Assembly (NCBI GenBank): GCA_934141555.1
Contig: CAKPCK010000002.1
Coordinates: 75,261-139,260, forward strand
DNA length: 64,000 nt
Source of the DNA: an uncultured Clostridia bacterium
GTDB taxonomy: Bacteria > Bacillota > Clostridia > TANB77 > CAG-508
Direction: 5' to 3'
This document shows, in pieces, positions 42,364 to 51,043 of this stretch. The position numbers and the translations under genes are program-made. Below the pieces are notes generated by a model that was not told the origin of the DNA, ran no database searches, and was given only the letters and a program-made list of their open reading frames with translations. Each line of letters opens with the position of its first letter. Position 1 is the first letter of the stretch.

Positions 42364-42553
42364 TTTCCAACTCTCCTACATATTTTCTTATTATATTTAT
42401 ATTTCCTTTATCTAATTCATCTCTATCAATAATTAATTGTTGTATCTCTTCTATTTTACTTTTGTTCATCATTGTTTTTTGCATTTTTTTTGCAAGGTTC
42501 TCCCTTGCAATTTCTAACCCAACTTCATTTATAATATATTCCTTTTTATCCAT
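42356..42553 (-). CDS. small antitoxin-like protein paired with the zeta toxin
   Basis: About 65 residues, helical and charged (MDKKEYIINEVGLEIARENLAKK), fitting an epsilon-like or other short antitoxin; I do not recognise the exact family. A longer frame would start at 42601, but an AAAGGAG box precedes the ATG at 42553, and the promoter -10 box lies at 42573-42578. The longer start would lie upstream of the transcript, so the short one is right. Confidence 0.78.
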   Translation of the reverse strand: MDKKEYIINEVGLEIARENLAKKMQKTMMNKSKIEEIQQLIIDRDELDKGNINIIRKYVGELESE

Positions 42554-42572
42554 CTGAGCTCCTTTCTTTGTA

Positions 42573-42601
42573 ATTATAACATTAAATCCGACATATTTCA
42601 A
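42573..42601 (-). promoter_or_regulatory. promoter of the antitoxin-zeta-HAD operon
   Basis: Minus-strand TTGAAA (42596-42601), a 17-base spacer and TATAAT (42573-42578) with TGT before the -10 box. The predicted transcript begins about a dozen bases before the antitoxin ATG. Confidence 0.8.
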
Positions 42602-42660
42602 TAATATTTTCCATCATTTTATATAAAAAAAGCAATTTTTAAAGCTTTATGCAAAAAATA

Positions 42661-42688
42661 AAGGTTCATAAATAAATTTATGAACCTT
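42661..42688 (-). terminator. intrinsic terminator of the Hsp20 gene
   Basis: AAGGTTCATAAA and TTTATGAACCTT form a perfect 12-base-pair stem with a four-base loop, followed by a T-rich run on the minus strand. Confidence 0.85.
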
Positions 42689-42693
42689 ATATT

Positions 42694-43116
42694 CTATTCT
42701 CCAATTGGAATATATTTCTTTTCTTCAACTTTTTTCTCTACTTCTTTAGGGAATTCTATTGACAAAATTCCGTTCTTGAAACTTGCTTTTATGTCTTCTT
42801 CTTTTAAGTTGTCTCCAACATAATAGCTTCTTGAACACATTCCAGTAAATCTTTCTCTCTTTAGATATTTAGCATGTTTATCTTCTTTTTCTTCATTTTT
42901 CTCTGCAGATACTGTTAAATATCCTTCATTTAATTCAATTTTGATGTCTTCTTTGTCATATCCTGGAACATCAATCTCTAACATATATTTTCCATCTTTT
43001 TCTTTTAAGTCTGTTTTCATTATTTTGTTTTCTTTTTCTCCAAAGAATGGGTCAGCGAAAACCTCATCAAAAATATCTAATCCATTTCCATTTCTTCTAG
43101 CTGGTATCATCATCAT
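42694..43116 (-). CDS. small heat-shock protein Hsp20 (alpha-crystallin domain)
   Basis: A 140-residue chaperone that holds unfolding proteins in the cytoplasm. The alpha-crystallin domain covers about residues 35-125, with EIDVPGYDKEDIKIELNEGYLTVSAE and the C-terminal KNGILSIEFPK, and an IPI-like tail (KYIPIGE). The ATG follows TAAGGAGG. The promoter at 43213-43240 overlaps a CIRCE-like element, so HrcA is the expected repressor. A strong terminator follows, so it is a single-gene unit. Confidence 0.95.
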   Translation of the reverse strand: MMMIPARRNGNGLDIFDEVFADPFFGEKENKIMKTDLKEKDGKYMLEIDVPGYDKEDIKIELNEGYLTVSAEKNEEKEDKHAKYLKRERFTGMCSRSYYVGDNLKEEDIKASFKNGILSIEFPKEVEKKVEEKKYIPIGE

Positions 43117-43212
43117 AATACATTACCTCCTTATAATTTTATGTGTTGACACCTTTTTTGGTACACATATAAATATTATTAACTATTTGGTTAATTTCTA
43201 TTTACATTATCT

Positions 43213-43240
43213 ATTATACCTCTTATTTTAGCAAAGTCAA
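43213..43240 (-). promoter_or_regulatory. promoter of the Hsp20 gene
   Basis: Minus-strand TTGACT (43235-43240), a 16-base spacer and TATAAT (43213-43218). The -35 box lies inside the CIRCE-like element. Confidence 0.75.
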
Positions 43241-43254
43241 TAGAAGAGTGCTAA
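43228..43254. promoter_or_regulatory. CIRCE-like operator (HrcA site)
   Basis: CIRCE is TTAGCACTC, nine bases, GAGTGCTAA. Here the right half is a perfect GAGTGCTAA (43246-43254), the spacer is nine bases, and the left half is TTAGCAAAG (six of nine matches). It covers the -35 box of the Hsp20 promoter, which is a normal position for repression by HrcA. Confidence 0.75.
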
Positions 43255-43313
43255 TTTTCACAAAATTTTCACATTTTTTCTGTATCTTTTTATTTAGGCT
43301 GGCTACAAGTTTT

Positions 43314-46300
43314 TTATTCGAATAATTTCATAATATCTTCTTTTGAAAGTTTGCTAATAAATGATGTTTTGGTATCAAGCATATTGTCAATTAGTTGTGA
43401 TTTCTTTTGTTGTAATTCATAAATCTTTTCTTCTATAGAATTTTTTGTAATTAATTTATATACTTGAACATTATTTTTTTGTCCTATTCTATATGCTCTA
43501 TCTGTTGCTTGATTTTCTGCAGATGCATTCCACCAAGGATCATAGTGTATAACCATATCTGCTCCTGTTAAGTTTAGTCCAGTTCCTCCAGCTTTTAATG
43601 AAATTAAAAATACTTTTATATCTTTGTTTTCATTAAACTCATCTACCATCTTAATTCTTTCATCAACTTTAGTTGCACCTGTTAATTTAAAGTATTTTAT
43701 ATTGTTTTTTTCAAATTCTTTTTCAATTAAATCAAACATTGATGTATAACCAGAGAATAGTAAAATTTTATGTCCTGATTCTACTGCATCATTTATTATT
43801 TCCATACATTGATCTAATTTACTACTTCCATCTTTATAATCTTTTATAAACAAACTTGGATGACAACAAATTTGTCTTAATCTTGTAAGTGCTGCTAATA
43901 CTTGAATATGACTTCTTTCAATTCCGTTCATTTGAATTGTTTCTGCTACTTCTTGTTTTGCTTGTGCTAAATATGTTAGATATATTTTTTCCTGTTCATC
44001 TTTCATTTGATTATTTAATACTGTTATTGTTTTTTCTGGAAGCTCTGTTAATACCTGTTTTTTTGTTCTTCTTAACACAAATGGTTCTATTAACATTTTT
44101 AATTTTTTCATTGCTCTTGCATCATTTTCTCTTATTATTGGAGTTTCATATTCTGTCTTAAACTTTTTATATGAAAATAAATAACCTGGCATTATAAAAT
44201 CAAATATTGACCATAGTTCTGCTAATGAATTTTCAATTGGTGTTCCTGTTAAAGCATATTTAGTATCTGCCGTAATTTCTTTTACTGCTTTAGCATTTTG
44301 TGTATTACTATTTTTTAGATATTGTGCTTCATCTGTTATTGCAAATCTAAATTGATATTTCATTTCTTTATATACATCTATATCTCTTTTTAGCAAATCA
44401 TATGATGTTATTATAATATCATAATTATCAATTTTTCTTATTAATTCTTTTCTCTCTTCAGCATTTCCTCTAATTACTAATGTTTGTAATCCATTTGTAA
44501 ATTTTTGAGCCTCATTTTGCCAGTTTAATGTTAATGAACTTGGACATATAACAATTGATGCTCTTCTTTGATTTTCTTGTTCTACATATCCTGCCACTAT
44601 AGAAAGCATTTGCACTGTTTTTCCTAATCCCATATCATCTGCAAGTATTCCTCCAAACTTATAGTTATCTAATGTCTTTAACCATTTATATCCTGTTTTT
44701 TGATAATATCTTAATGTATTTTCTACAACTGCTGGAATTTTAATGTCTGCATCTCCATTTTCTTTATCCAGTTCATTTACTATTTTCTTATATTCACCAT
44801 TTTTTACTATTTGTGTATCTGTTACTGTTTTTAATAATTGGTTTAAATATAATGTTCTGTTTACAGGAATTTTTATTTCACCATTTTCAAGTTGTTTATA
44901 ATTTATATCCATTCCAGACATCATTTTGTCAATAAATTCCAAGTCTTGATTTTCTTCAAGATTTATAAAACTTCCATCTTTTAGTTTATAATATTTTTTC
45001 TTTAATTTATATCTTTGCATTATTTCTTCAAGTTCTTTTGGATCTATATTTAATTTTTCTAAATCTATTGTTAATAAATTGTTTTCAACTTTTATTCCTA
45101 TACTTCCAATTTTAGGTTGTTTTATTTGTTTTGTCTTGAAATTATCTGTTACCATTACTTCAAACACTTGCATATATGTATCTATTTCATTTGATAAAAA
45201 GTTATAAATTTTCTCTTCTTCTGGTAATATGAAACATCCTTTAGCTTCATAAAACATAAATCCTGTTTTTCTTAACATGTTTACAGCCTTGTTTTCAGCA
45301 ATCATATCTCTTGGATATTTTGAATCAATTTTAGGTTGTAATGGATTGAATTCTGTTTCTCCATAACAGAATTTTATTTCAGCCAAAATTCTATCATTTT
45401 CATCAAAGTCCAAAAACATTTTTACACCTAATTTTTTAGGTCTATATTTTTCAATGTCTTGTTCTTCAATTTCTTGATATTCTATGTTATTTTTTAGTCT
45501 TGGAATAATTACTGAAAATAATTCTGGTAATTGTTCTTTTCCAAATGATATTTCTGTTAAATAATTTTCTTTAAATATACATAACAGCTTCATCACTGAG
45601 TTCTCATAATTTTTACTACATTTATATAATGCTCGTTTTAATAATACATATTTATTGTTTTTTCCTTCAAATACACTAAAATCTCTTGTTAAATTTATAT
45701 TATTATTTAATATTATTTTATATTCTTCATCACTTATTTTCTTTACTTGAAAATATAATTTTGGATCTTCCTCAATAATTTTTATTGTACTTTCTCCTGC
45801 ATCTGATTTGAAGTCAATATCTTTATTTTTAAATAACTCAAATATTTCATCAAGTGTTGTTTGGCTTACAGATATACATGTTTCATCTAATGCTTTTCCA
45901 TAATATCTATAATTTGAATTTGAGTTTGAATTTACAAAATTTATAGTCTCTGCATGTTTTAAAATAAAATCTAGAATTGGCTGATCTTCTTCTGCAAATG
46001 CTTCTTTTGTATGTATAAATTCTAAATTATTTCCATATTTGAATTTTTCTCCTTTTTGCATCCTACCAAAAAATTCAACTAAATTTTTTATTTTATACAT
46101 TCTTTTATCACCAATTTTAAAATCCATTTTTAACAATGAATAATATTTGTCATATATTAATCTTGGTTCTATCCTAATTTTTCCATCTGATTCTTCTGCC
46201 TTTTTTTCTTCTACTTCATGCATTTCTTCTTCATATAATTCATTTACAATCTGTGTAAAACTTCTATATTTGGCATTTGCTCTAATTTTTTTATTTATAT

Positions 46301-46637
46301 CTAATGTTGATTTATCTTTTAATAGCATATTTTCATATTTTTGATTTTCATCAAATTCCATTATTGTTGCTATTATGTGTTTGCATGCTGCATATCTTTG
46401 TCTATAGTCTTGACATTCACAGGTTATATCACTAATTTCTCCACTTTCTACTGTTACATTTGTTCTATATATTTCTTGGCCAGTTACTTTTCCTGTTATT
46501 TCAAAATTATCTTTGTTTGTATAATTTATTTTTGTTATTTCTACTTTCCCTGTTTTTGCATATAGTCTTGCTTTTTGTACCCTTATGTCTCCCGCATTTT
46601 CATATAATTCTTCTTTTATTTTCTCATTTACTAGCAT
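43314..46637 (-). CDS. SNF2-family helicase with N-terminal SWIM zinc finger
   Basis: An 1107-residue ATP-dependent DNA translocase. A SWIM zinc finger lies at Cys73-x-Cys75 and Cys85-x-His87 (ITCECQDYRQRYAACKHII), followed by the bacterial SNF2-associated region. The SNF2 core fills about 640-1100. Motif I is GILADDMGLGKTVQ, motif II is ITDEAQYLKN (DEAQ instead of DEAH), motif III is ALTGTPIENSLAELWS, and motifs V-VI are LISLKAGGTGLNLTGA and ATDRAYRIGQ. Length and layout match the RapA/HepA-like SWIM-SNF2 proteins of Firmicutes. Its exact role, in transcription recycling or chromosome remodelling, is not certain. A promoter lies at 46691-46719. Confidence 0.95.
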   Translation of the reverse strand: MLVNEKIKEELYENAGDIRVQKARLYAKTGKVEITKINYTNKDNFEITGKVTGQEIYRTNVTVESGEISDITCECQDYRQRYAACKHIIATIMEFDENQKYENMLLKDKSTLDINKKIRANAKYRSFTQIVNELYEEEMHEVEEKKAEESDGKIRIEPRLIYDKYYSLLKMDFKIGDKRMYKIKNLVEFFGRMQKGEKFKYGNNLEFIHTKEAFAEEDQPILDFILKHAETINFVNSNSNSNYRYYGKALDETCISVSQTTLDEIFELFKNKDIDFKSDAGESTIKIIEEDPKLYFQVKKISDEEYKIILNNNINLTRDFSVFEGKNNKYVLLKRALYKCSKNYENSVMKLLCIFKENYLTEISFGKEQLPELFSVIIPRLKNNIEYQEIEEQDIEKYRPKKLGVKMFLDFDENDRILAEIKFCYGETEFNPLQPKIDSKYPRDMIAENKAVNMLRKTGFMFYEAKGCFILPEEEKIYNFLSNEIDTYMQVFEVMVTDNFKTKQIKQPKIGSIGIKVENNLLTIDLEKLNIDPKELEEIMQRYKLKKKYYKLKDGSFINLEENQDLEFIDKMMSGMDINYKQLENGEIKIPVNRTLYLNQLLKTVTDTQIVKNGEYKKIVNELDKENGDADIKIPAVVENTLRYYQKTGYKWLKTLDNYKFGGILADDMGLGKTVQMLSIVAGYVEQENQRRASIVICPSSLTLNWQNEAQKFTNGLQTLVIRGNAEERKELIRKIDNYDIIITSYDLLKRDIDVYKEMKYQFRFAITDEAQYLKNSNTQNAKAVKEITADTKYALTGTPIENSLAELWSIFDFIMPGYLFSYKKFKTEYETPIIRENDARAMKKLKMLIEPFVLRRTKKQVLTELPEKTITVLNNQMKDEQEKIYLTYLAQAKQEVAETIQMNGIERSHIQVLAALTRLRQICCHPSLFIKDYKDGSSKLDQCMEIINDAVESGHKILLFSGYTSMFDLIEKEFEKNNIKYFKLTGATKVDERIKMVDEFNENKDIKVFLISLKAGGTGLNLTGADMVIHYDPWWNASAENQATDRAYRIGQKNNVQVYKLITKNSIEEKIYELQQKKSQLIDNMLDTKTSFISKLSKEDIMKLFE

Positions 46638-46690
46638 GGTTATACTTTTTTCCTTTCAGGTGGTGTTTTTTCTTGTTTCCTTGATGTTAT

Positions 46691-46719
46691 ATTATATCTC
46701 TTTTTTGCTTATTTGACAA
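46691..46719 (-). promoter_or_regulatory. promoter of the SNF2 helicase gene
   Basis: Minus-strand TTGTCA (46714-46719), a 17-base spacer and TATAAT (46691-46696). Confidence 0.7.
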
Positions 46720-46751
46720 GAGAGTTATTGCTTTTTTATTTTATACTTAAG

Positions 46752-46788
46752 AAAAAAATGAATATTGGTTATTTCACTTCCAATACTC
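46752..46788 (-). terminator. intrinsic terminator of the second ABC transporter
   Basis: GTATTGG and CCAATAT pair across a ten-base loop and a T-run follows on the minus strand, just after the permease stop codon. Confidence 0.55.
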
Positions 46789-46800
46789 ATCTTTCCTTTA

Positions 46801-49767
46801 TTATTCTACACTTTTCAAACTTTCAATCATATCTATCTTTTTCAAGATAAAATGTATAATTTTATTTACTATAAATGAGAAACTTGCAGTTATTAGAGCT
46901 GACCATATATAACTTGATGTTAAAATATTTCTTGTAAATCTCAACCTGTCTATTTCTATACTTGAAATAATTGCAGATGTTAAAAATGTTCCAAAAACTA
47001 ATCCAAGCGCAATTCCTATAATTGTAAATATAACATTTTCTTTATTTATATAATTATCTACTTCTTTATCATAAAATCCTAAAACTTTAAGTGTAGCAAT
47101 TTCTCTTTGTCTTTCTCCAATATTTATATTGGCTAAATTATATAATACAACAAAATCCAGCATTGCAGAAGTAACAATTAATACAACTACAACATAATTC
47201 ATTGTATTTAACATATCACTAATTGCTTTTACAAAAGTTGACATTACAGATACTGAAGCAACTCCATCAAAATTCAAAATATCTTCAGATATTTTACTTT
47301 GAATATCTTTGTCATCTGTTTTCAAATTAACCCAAATCATATTTGTTTTATATTTTCCAACTTCTGATTCATATAATTCTTTTGAAATAATAATATAATG
47401 ATCAACATAGTTTTTAGTTATTCCTACAACCTTAAATTTATATTCTATATCATCACTACTTTTTACTGTTATTTCATCATCTTTTTTTATTCCAAATTCA
47501 TCTGCTAATTTATCTGTAATAATAACTCCCTCATTAGAAATCTCTAAGTCCTCTCCTGTTTTTGCATCTTTTAAATTACAAACTTCATTAAATTTTTCTG
47601 ATGTATTTGGAACAAATACTGTTACACTATAATTTAATTTATCATTACTTACTGTTACTGAACTTGCATATAATTCTTTTGAAATTTCAACATTATCATT
47701 ATTTTGTAAATATTCATTAATTTGTTTTAATCCATCTGTATTTGATAATGTTATTGATGTATCATATTTAAATACTTCTCCAAATTGTAAATTTGGTATA
47801 TCTATAACAGAATCTCTTATTCCAAATCCAGCTAACATAAGTCCTGTGCAACCTGCAATTCCTATTATTGTTATTAATGCTCTCTTTTTATATCTAAATA
47901 TATTCCTTATTGTTACTTTTTGTGAAAAATTAAATTTTTTCCATAAGAAAGTAATTCTTTCCATGAAAATTCTTTTTCCGTTTTTTGGTGCTTTAGGTCT
48001 CATTAATACAGATGGCATTTCTTTTAATTCTCTATATGCTACTATTAATGTTGCACCACCTATACATATAAATGCAATTAATATACCCATTAATCCAATT
48101 GACAATCTATATGTCATATAAAAATGTGGCATTGTATATACCATTGAATATAATGTCCATACAATTTTAGGTAATATGTAAAAACATATTGTCATTCCTA
48201 AAAATCCACCTATTATACATGCTAAAAATGCGTATAAAATATATTTTGAAATTATTTGTAAATTTGTATATCCTAATGCTTTTAGTGTTCCTATTTCTAT
48301 TCTTTCTTCTTCTATCATTCTTGTCATAGATGTCAAACTTATTAGTATTGCTACTAAATAGAATATTACTGGAAATATTTTTGAAATGTTTTTCATTGTC
48401 TTTATTGCGTCAAATATATTTGAATATCCTGTATTATCTGTTCTATCTTGTATGTACCATTTGGCCTTTTCTATTTTTGCAACATCTGCTCTTGCATCAT
48501 CTATTTTGATTTGTGCATCTGCTAATTTTTCTTCTGCTTCTGCTTTTTTGTCATTATATTCTTGTTCATTTTCTTCAAGTTCTTTTCTAGCATCTTTAAT
48601 CTTTTTTCTTCCATTCTCAATTTCTTTTCTTCCACTTGTTATTTGATTGTTTGCTGTATTTTTTTGTGTTTCAAGTTCTTCTTTTTGCTTTTGAATTTGT
48701 TCTTTTTGAACAGTTATTTCAGGTGTTTCCATTCCTATTTGTGCGATCATTGCATTTATTTGATTTTCATATTGCTCTATTTGTTGTTCTGCTGTTTCAA
48801 ACTGTTTAGCTACATCTTTTTCTTTTTGGTTTAATTCTTTTTCTGATTTATTTAACTTATTTTCTGAATTATCTAATTCATTTTTTGCATCATTTATCTT
48901 TTGTTCAGCATCTGATAGTTCTTGGTCTGCTTCTGCTTTTTTATCATCATATTCTTTTTGTGCATCATCAATTTTTTTATTTGCATCATTTACTAATGAA
49001 TTATATCTAGCTTCTTGTCTTTCTTCTTTTATCTCTTCTATTTTTTGAATAACTGGATTCACAACTGCTAAATATTCATCACTATTTGTTACAAGTTCTT
49101 TTGCACCTTTTACTTGTACTGCAATTTCTGTATAATACTCTAAATTTATTACATCTTCTTTACAATATATGTATAATGATATACTTCCACTTCCAAGTGA
49201 TGATGAGCCTCTTTCACTTGATATGTATAATGGTGAATCTACTATTCCTACAATTTTTAGTTCTTTTTGTGTAAATATTGGATTATCATTTTCATCTAAG
49301 TCTTCATTTTCTATTTTTATTATTTTTCCTATATTTTCTTCTGAACTTCCAAAATATGAATACTTTTCATCTAATAAACATTCATCTGAATTTTCTGGTA
49401 ATCTTCCATAAATAACTTCTGGTTTATTTATATTTTCATTATATTCTATTACTTTACATATACTTTCTTTATCATTTAAATTTATAAATGTGTCTTTTGA
49501 TTGTATTCCATAAGCATTTTCTACACCATCTATTTCTTTTATTGCATTTATATCTTCATCTGTTAATCCTAATGTTGATATAACATCAATGTCATACATA
49601 TTACTTTTATCTACATATTTATCTAAGCTGTCTTGCATATCTGGACTACATGCTACAAGTCCTGCATAAAATCCTACTCCAAGAAATGCCATTATTAAAA
49701 TTGAAAGAAAACGTCTTTTGGTTTTACTTATTTCTTTAAAACTATTTTTTATCAATGATTTTTTCAT
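46801..49767 (-). CDS. FtsX-type ABC permease with extracellular coiled coil
   Basis: A 988-residue membrane protein. After an N-terminal membrane segment (about 17-37) and an extracellular domain, residues about 235-425 form a long, strongly charged coiled coil. It holds DANKKIDDAQKEYDDKKAEAD and ELNQKEKDVAKQFETAEQQIE. Membrane segments of the first FtsX half follow (about 455-600), then a second extracellular domain and the second FtsX half at the end (about 840-970). The FtsX motifs are EERIEIGTLKALGYTNLQII and ERQREIATLKVLGFYDKEV. Large FtsX permeases with coiled coils act as mechanical or sensing transporters at the wall. The ATPase gene lies 95 bases upstream; transcription runs ATPase to permease. 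Confidence 0.88.
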   Translation of the reverse strand: MKKSLIKNSFKEISKTKRRFLSILIMAFLGVGFYAGLVACSPDMQDSLDKYVDKSNMYDIDVISTLGLTDEDINAIKEIDGVENAYGIQSKDTFINLNDKESICKVIEYNENINKPEVIYGRLPENSDECLLDEKYSYFGSSEENIGKIIKIENEDLDENDNPIFTQKELKIVGIVDSPLYISSERGSSSLGSGSISLYIYCKEDVINLEYYTEIAVQVKGAKELVTNSDEYLAVVNPVIQKIEEIKEERQEARYNSLVNDANKKIDDAQKEYDDKKAEADQELSDAEQKINDAKNELDNSENKLNKSEKELNQKEKDVAKQFETAEQQIEQYENQINAMIAQIGMETPEITVQKEQIQKQKEELETQKNTANNQITSGRKEIENGRKKIKDARKELEENEQEYNDKKAEAEEKLADAQIKIDDARADVAKIEKAKWYIQDRTDNTGYSNIFDAIKTMKNISKIFPVIFYLVAILISLTSMTRMIEEERIEIGTLKALGYTNLQIISKYILYAFLACIIGGFLGMTICFYILPKIVWTLYSMVYTMPHFYMTYRLSIGLMGILIAFICIGGATLIVAYRELKEMPSVLMRPKAPKNGKRIFMERITFLWKKFNFSQKVTIRNIFRYKKRALITIIGIAGCTGLMLAGFGIRDSVIDIPNLQFGEVFKYDTSITLSNTDGLKQINEYLQNNDNVEISKELYASSVTVSNDKLNYSVTVFVPNTSEKFNEVCNLKDAKTGEDLEISNEGVIITDKLADEFGIKKDDEITVKSSDDIEYKFKVVGITKNYVDHYIIISKELYESEVGKYKTNMIWVNLKTDDKDIQSKISEDILNFDGVASVSVMSTFVKAISDMLNTMNYVVVVLIVTSAMLDFVVLYNLANINIGERQREIATLKVLGFYDKEVDNYINKENVIFTIIGIALGLVFGTFLTSAIISSIEIDRLRFTRNILTSSYIWSALITASFSFIVNKIIHFILKKIDMIESLKSVE

Positions 49768-49862
49768 TTTTATTTCATTCCTTCCTAAAGGTACATTTCT
49801 AGTTGTAAAATAGTTGAATTTTTTACTTAGTCAAAATTTCAATTATTTTTTAACCAGTTGCA

Positions 49863-50564
49863 TTACCATTCTATTTCATCAATAGATATTGGATTGTCAT
49901 TTATTTCAATTTTTTCTGCTGTTCCATTTTTGAAATGTATTACTTTATCTGCCATTGGTGCTATTGCTCCATTGTGTGTAATTATTGCAACTGTCATTTT
50001 TTCTTTTCTTGCCATTTCTTGTAATAGTTTTAAAATACTTTTCCCTGTCTTATAGTCTAATGCTCCTGTTGGCTCATCACATAATAATAGTTTGGGATTT
50101 TTTGCAATTGCTCTTGCTATTGCTACTCTTTGTTGCTCTCCTCCTGATAATTGTGCTGGAAAGTTATCTTTTCTATCTGATAATCCTACTTTTTCTAATA
50201 TTTCATTTACATCTAAAGCATCTGAACATATTTGAGTTGCTAATTCTACATTTTCCTTAGCTGTTAGGTTTTGTACTAAATTATAGAATTGAAATACAAA
50301 TCCTATGTCATTTCTTCTATATTCAATTAGTTTTTTATCATTTAATTTTGTAATTTCTTTTCCATCAACTATTACTTCACCTGATGTTGCTTTATCCATT
50401 CCTCCTAATATATTTAATGTTGTTGTTTTTCCTGCTCCTGATGGCCCTACTATTACTACAAGTTCTCCTTTTTCTATTTCAAAGTTTGTGTTATTTAATG
50501 CTTTTATTGTTACTTCTCCCATCTTGTATTCTTTGACAATATTTTTAAATTCTATATATGCCAT
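49863..50564 (-). CDS. ABC transporter ATP-binding protein (MacB/LolD type)
   Basis: A complete 233-residue ATPase: Walker [10 protein letters not shown] at 39-47, Q-loop in FQFYNL, signature LSGGEQQR, Walker [13 protein letters not shown] and the switch His in ITHNG. It partners the coiled-coil FtsX permease just downstream and is the first gene of the pair. An AAGGAG box precedes the ATG. By motif set it is a paralogue of the ATPase at 3984-4655. Confidence 0.93.
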   Translation of the reverse strand: MAYIEFKNIVKEYKMGEVTIKALNNTNFEIEKGELVVIVGPSGAGKTTTLNILGGMDKATSGEVIVDGKEITKLNDKKLIEYRRNDIGFVFQFYNLVQNLTAKENVELATQICSDALDVNEILEKVGLSDRKDNFPAQLSGGEQQRVAIARAIAKNPKLLLCDEPTGALDYKTGKSILKLLQEMARKEKMTVAIITHNGAIAPMADKVIHFKNGTAEKIEINDNPISIDEIEW

Positions 50565-50656
50565 ATGCTTTTCTCCTTTTTTTATTTTTCATTTGCATTT
50601 TATCATACTTTTATGAATTTTTCATGTATAATATAAAAATAATTATTATTATGCAA

Positions 50657-50696
50657 AAAAACAGATAGAAACTCCAATGTAGTCTCTATCTGTTTG
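50657..50696 (-). terminator. strong terminator of the GC-rich ORF
   Basis: AAACAGATAGAAACT and AGTCTCTATCTGTTT form a 15-base-pair stem with one mismatch on DNA that becomes a G-U pair in RNA. A run of seven T follows on the minus strand. Confidence 0.85.
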
Positions 50697-50705
50697 GCTC
50701 AAAGC

Positions 50706-50987
50706 TTAAAGCTGTTTGGTTACAACTTCAATCTTTAGCACCTGTTCCCAGCCAGCATGCTGGAAGCAGTATTCTGCTTCCTCTTTGCCAGTGGCAGGGT
50801 TGATGATGGTCTTGCCGGTCGCCACGCGATTGGCCTTAGCTCGGATAACAGGTTTGCTGTTGTTCCGGGGGTTGGTCAGATCGGCCAGGATAGCAGGAGG
50901 CAGAACAACTGCAAGAATATCGCAGTCTGCACCTGCATCCACAACATCACGCCAAGAGCTGACGGTCATGTCTGCGCTCTTCACCAC
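50706..50987 (-). CDS. GC-rich foreign ORF of unknown function, possibly truncated at its 5' end
   Basis: Ninety-three codons from a GTG at 50987. The product is VKSADMTVSSWRDVVDAG to LKIEVVTKQL and I do not recognise it. The frame is open a few codons further upstream (NGNDIV) to a TAG, but no ribosome-binding site precedes the GTG, so the start may be missing or displaced. Base composition is far higher in G+C than in all neighbours, and Arg is coded CGT, CGG, CGA and CGC, whereas the neighbours use AGA. The composition changes within a few bases near 51005 and again near 50700. It has its own terminator. This is recent foreign DNA or an assembly join; the start and completeness are uncertain. 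Confidence 0.6.
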   Translation of the reverse strand: MVKSADMTVSSWRDVVDAGADCDILAVVLPPAILADLTNPRNNSKPVIRAKANRVATGKTIINPATGKEEAEYCFQHAGWEQVLKIEVVTKQL

Positions 50988-51043
50988 GATGTCGTTTCCA
51001 TTAAGCTACAATTATTTATAGATATTATAAGTTTTACTTATAA

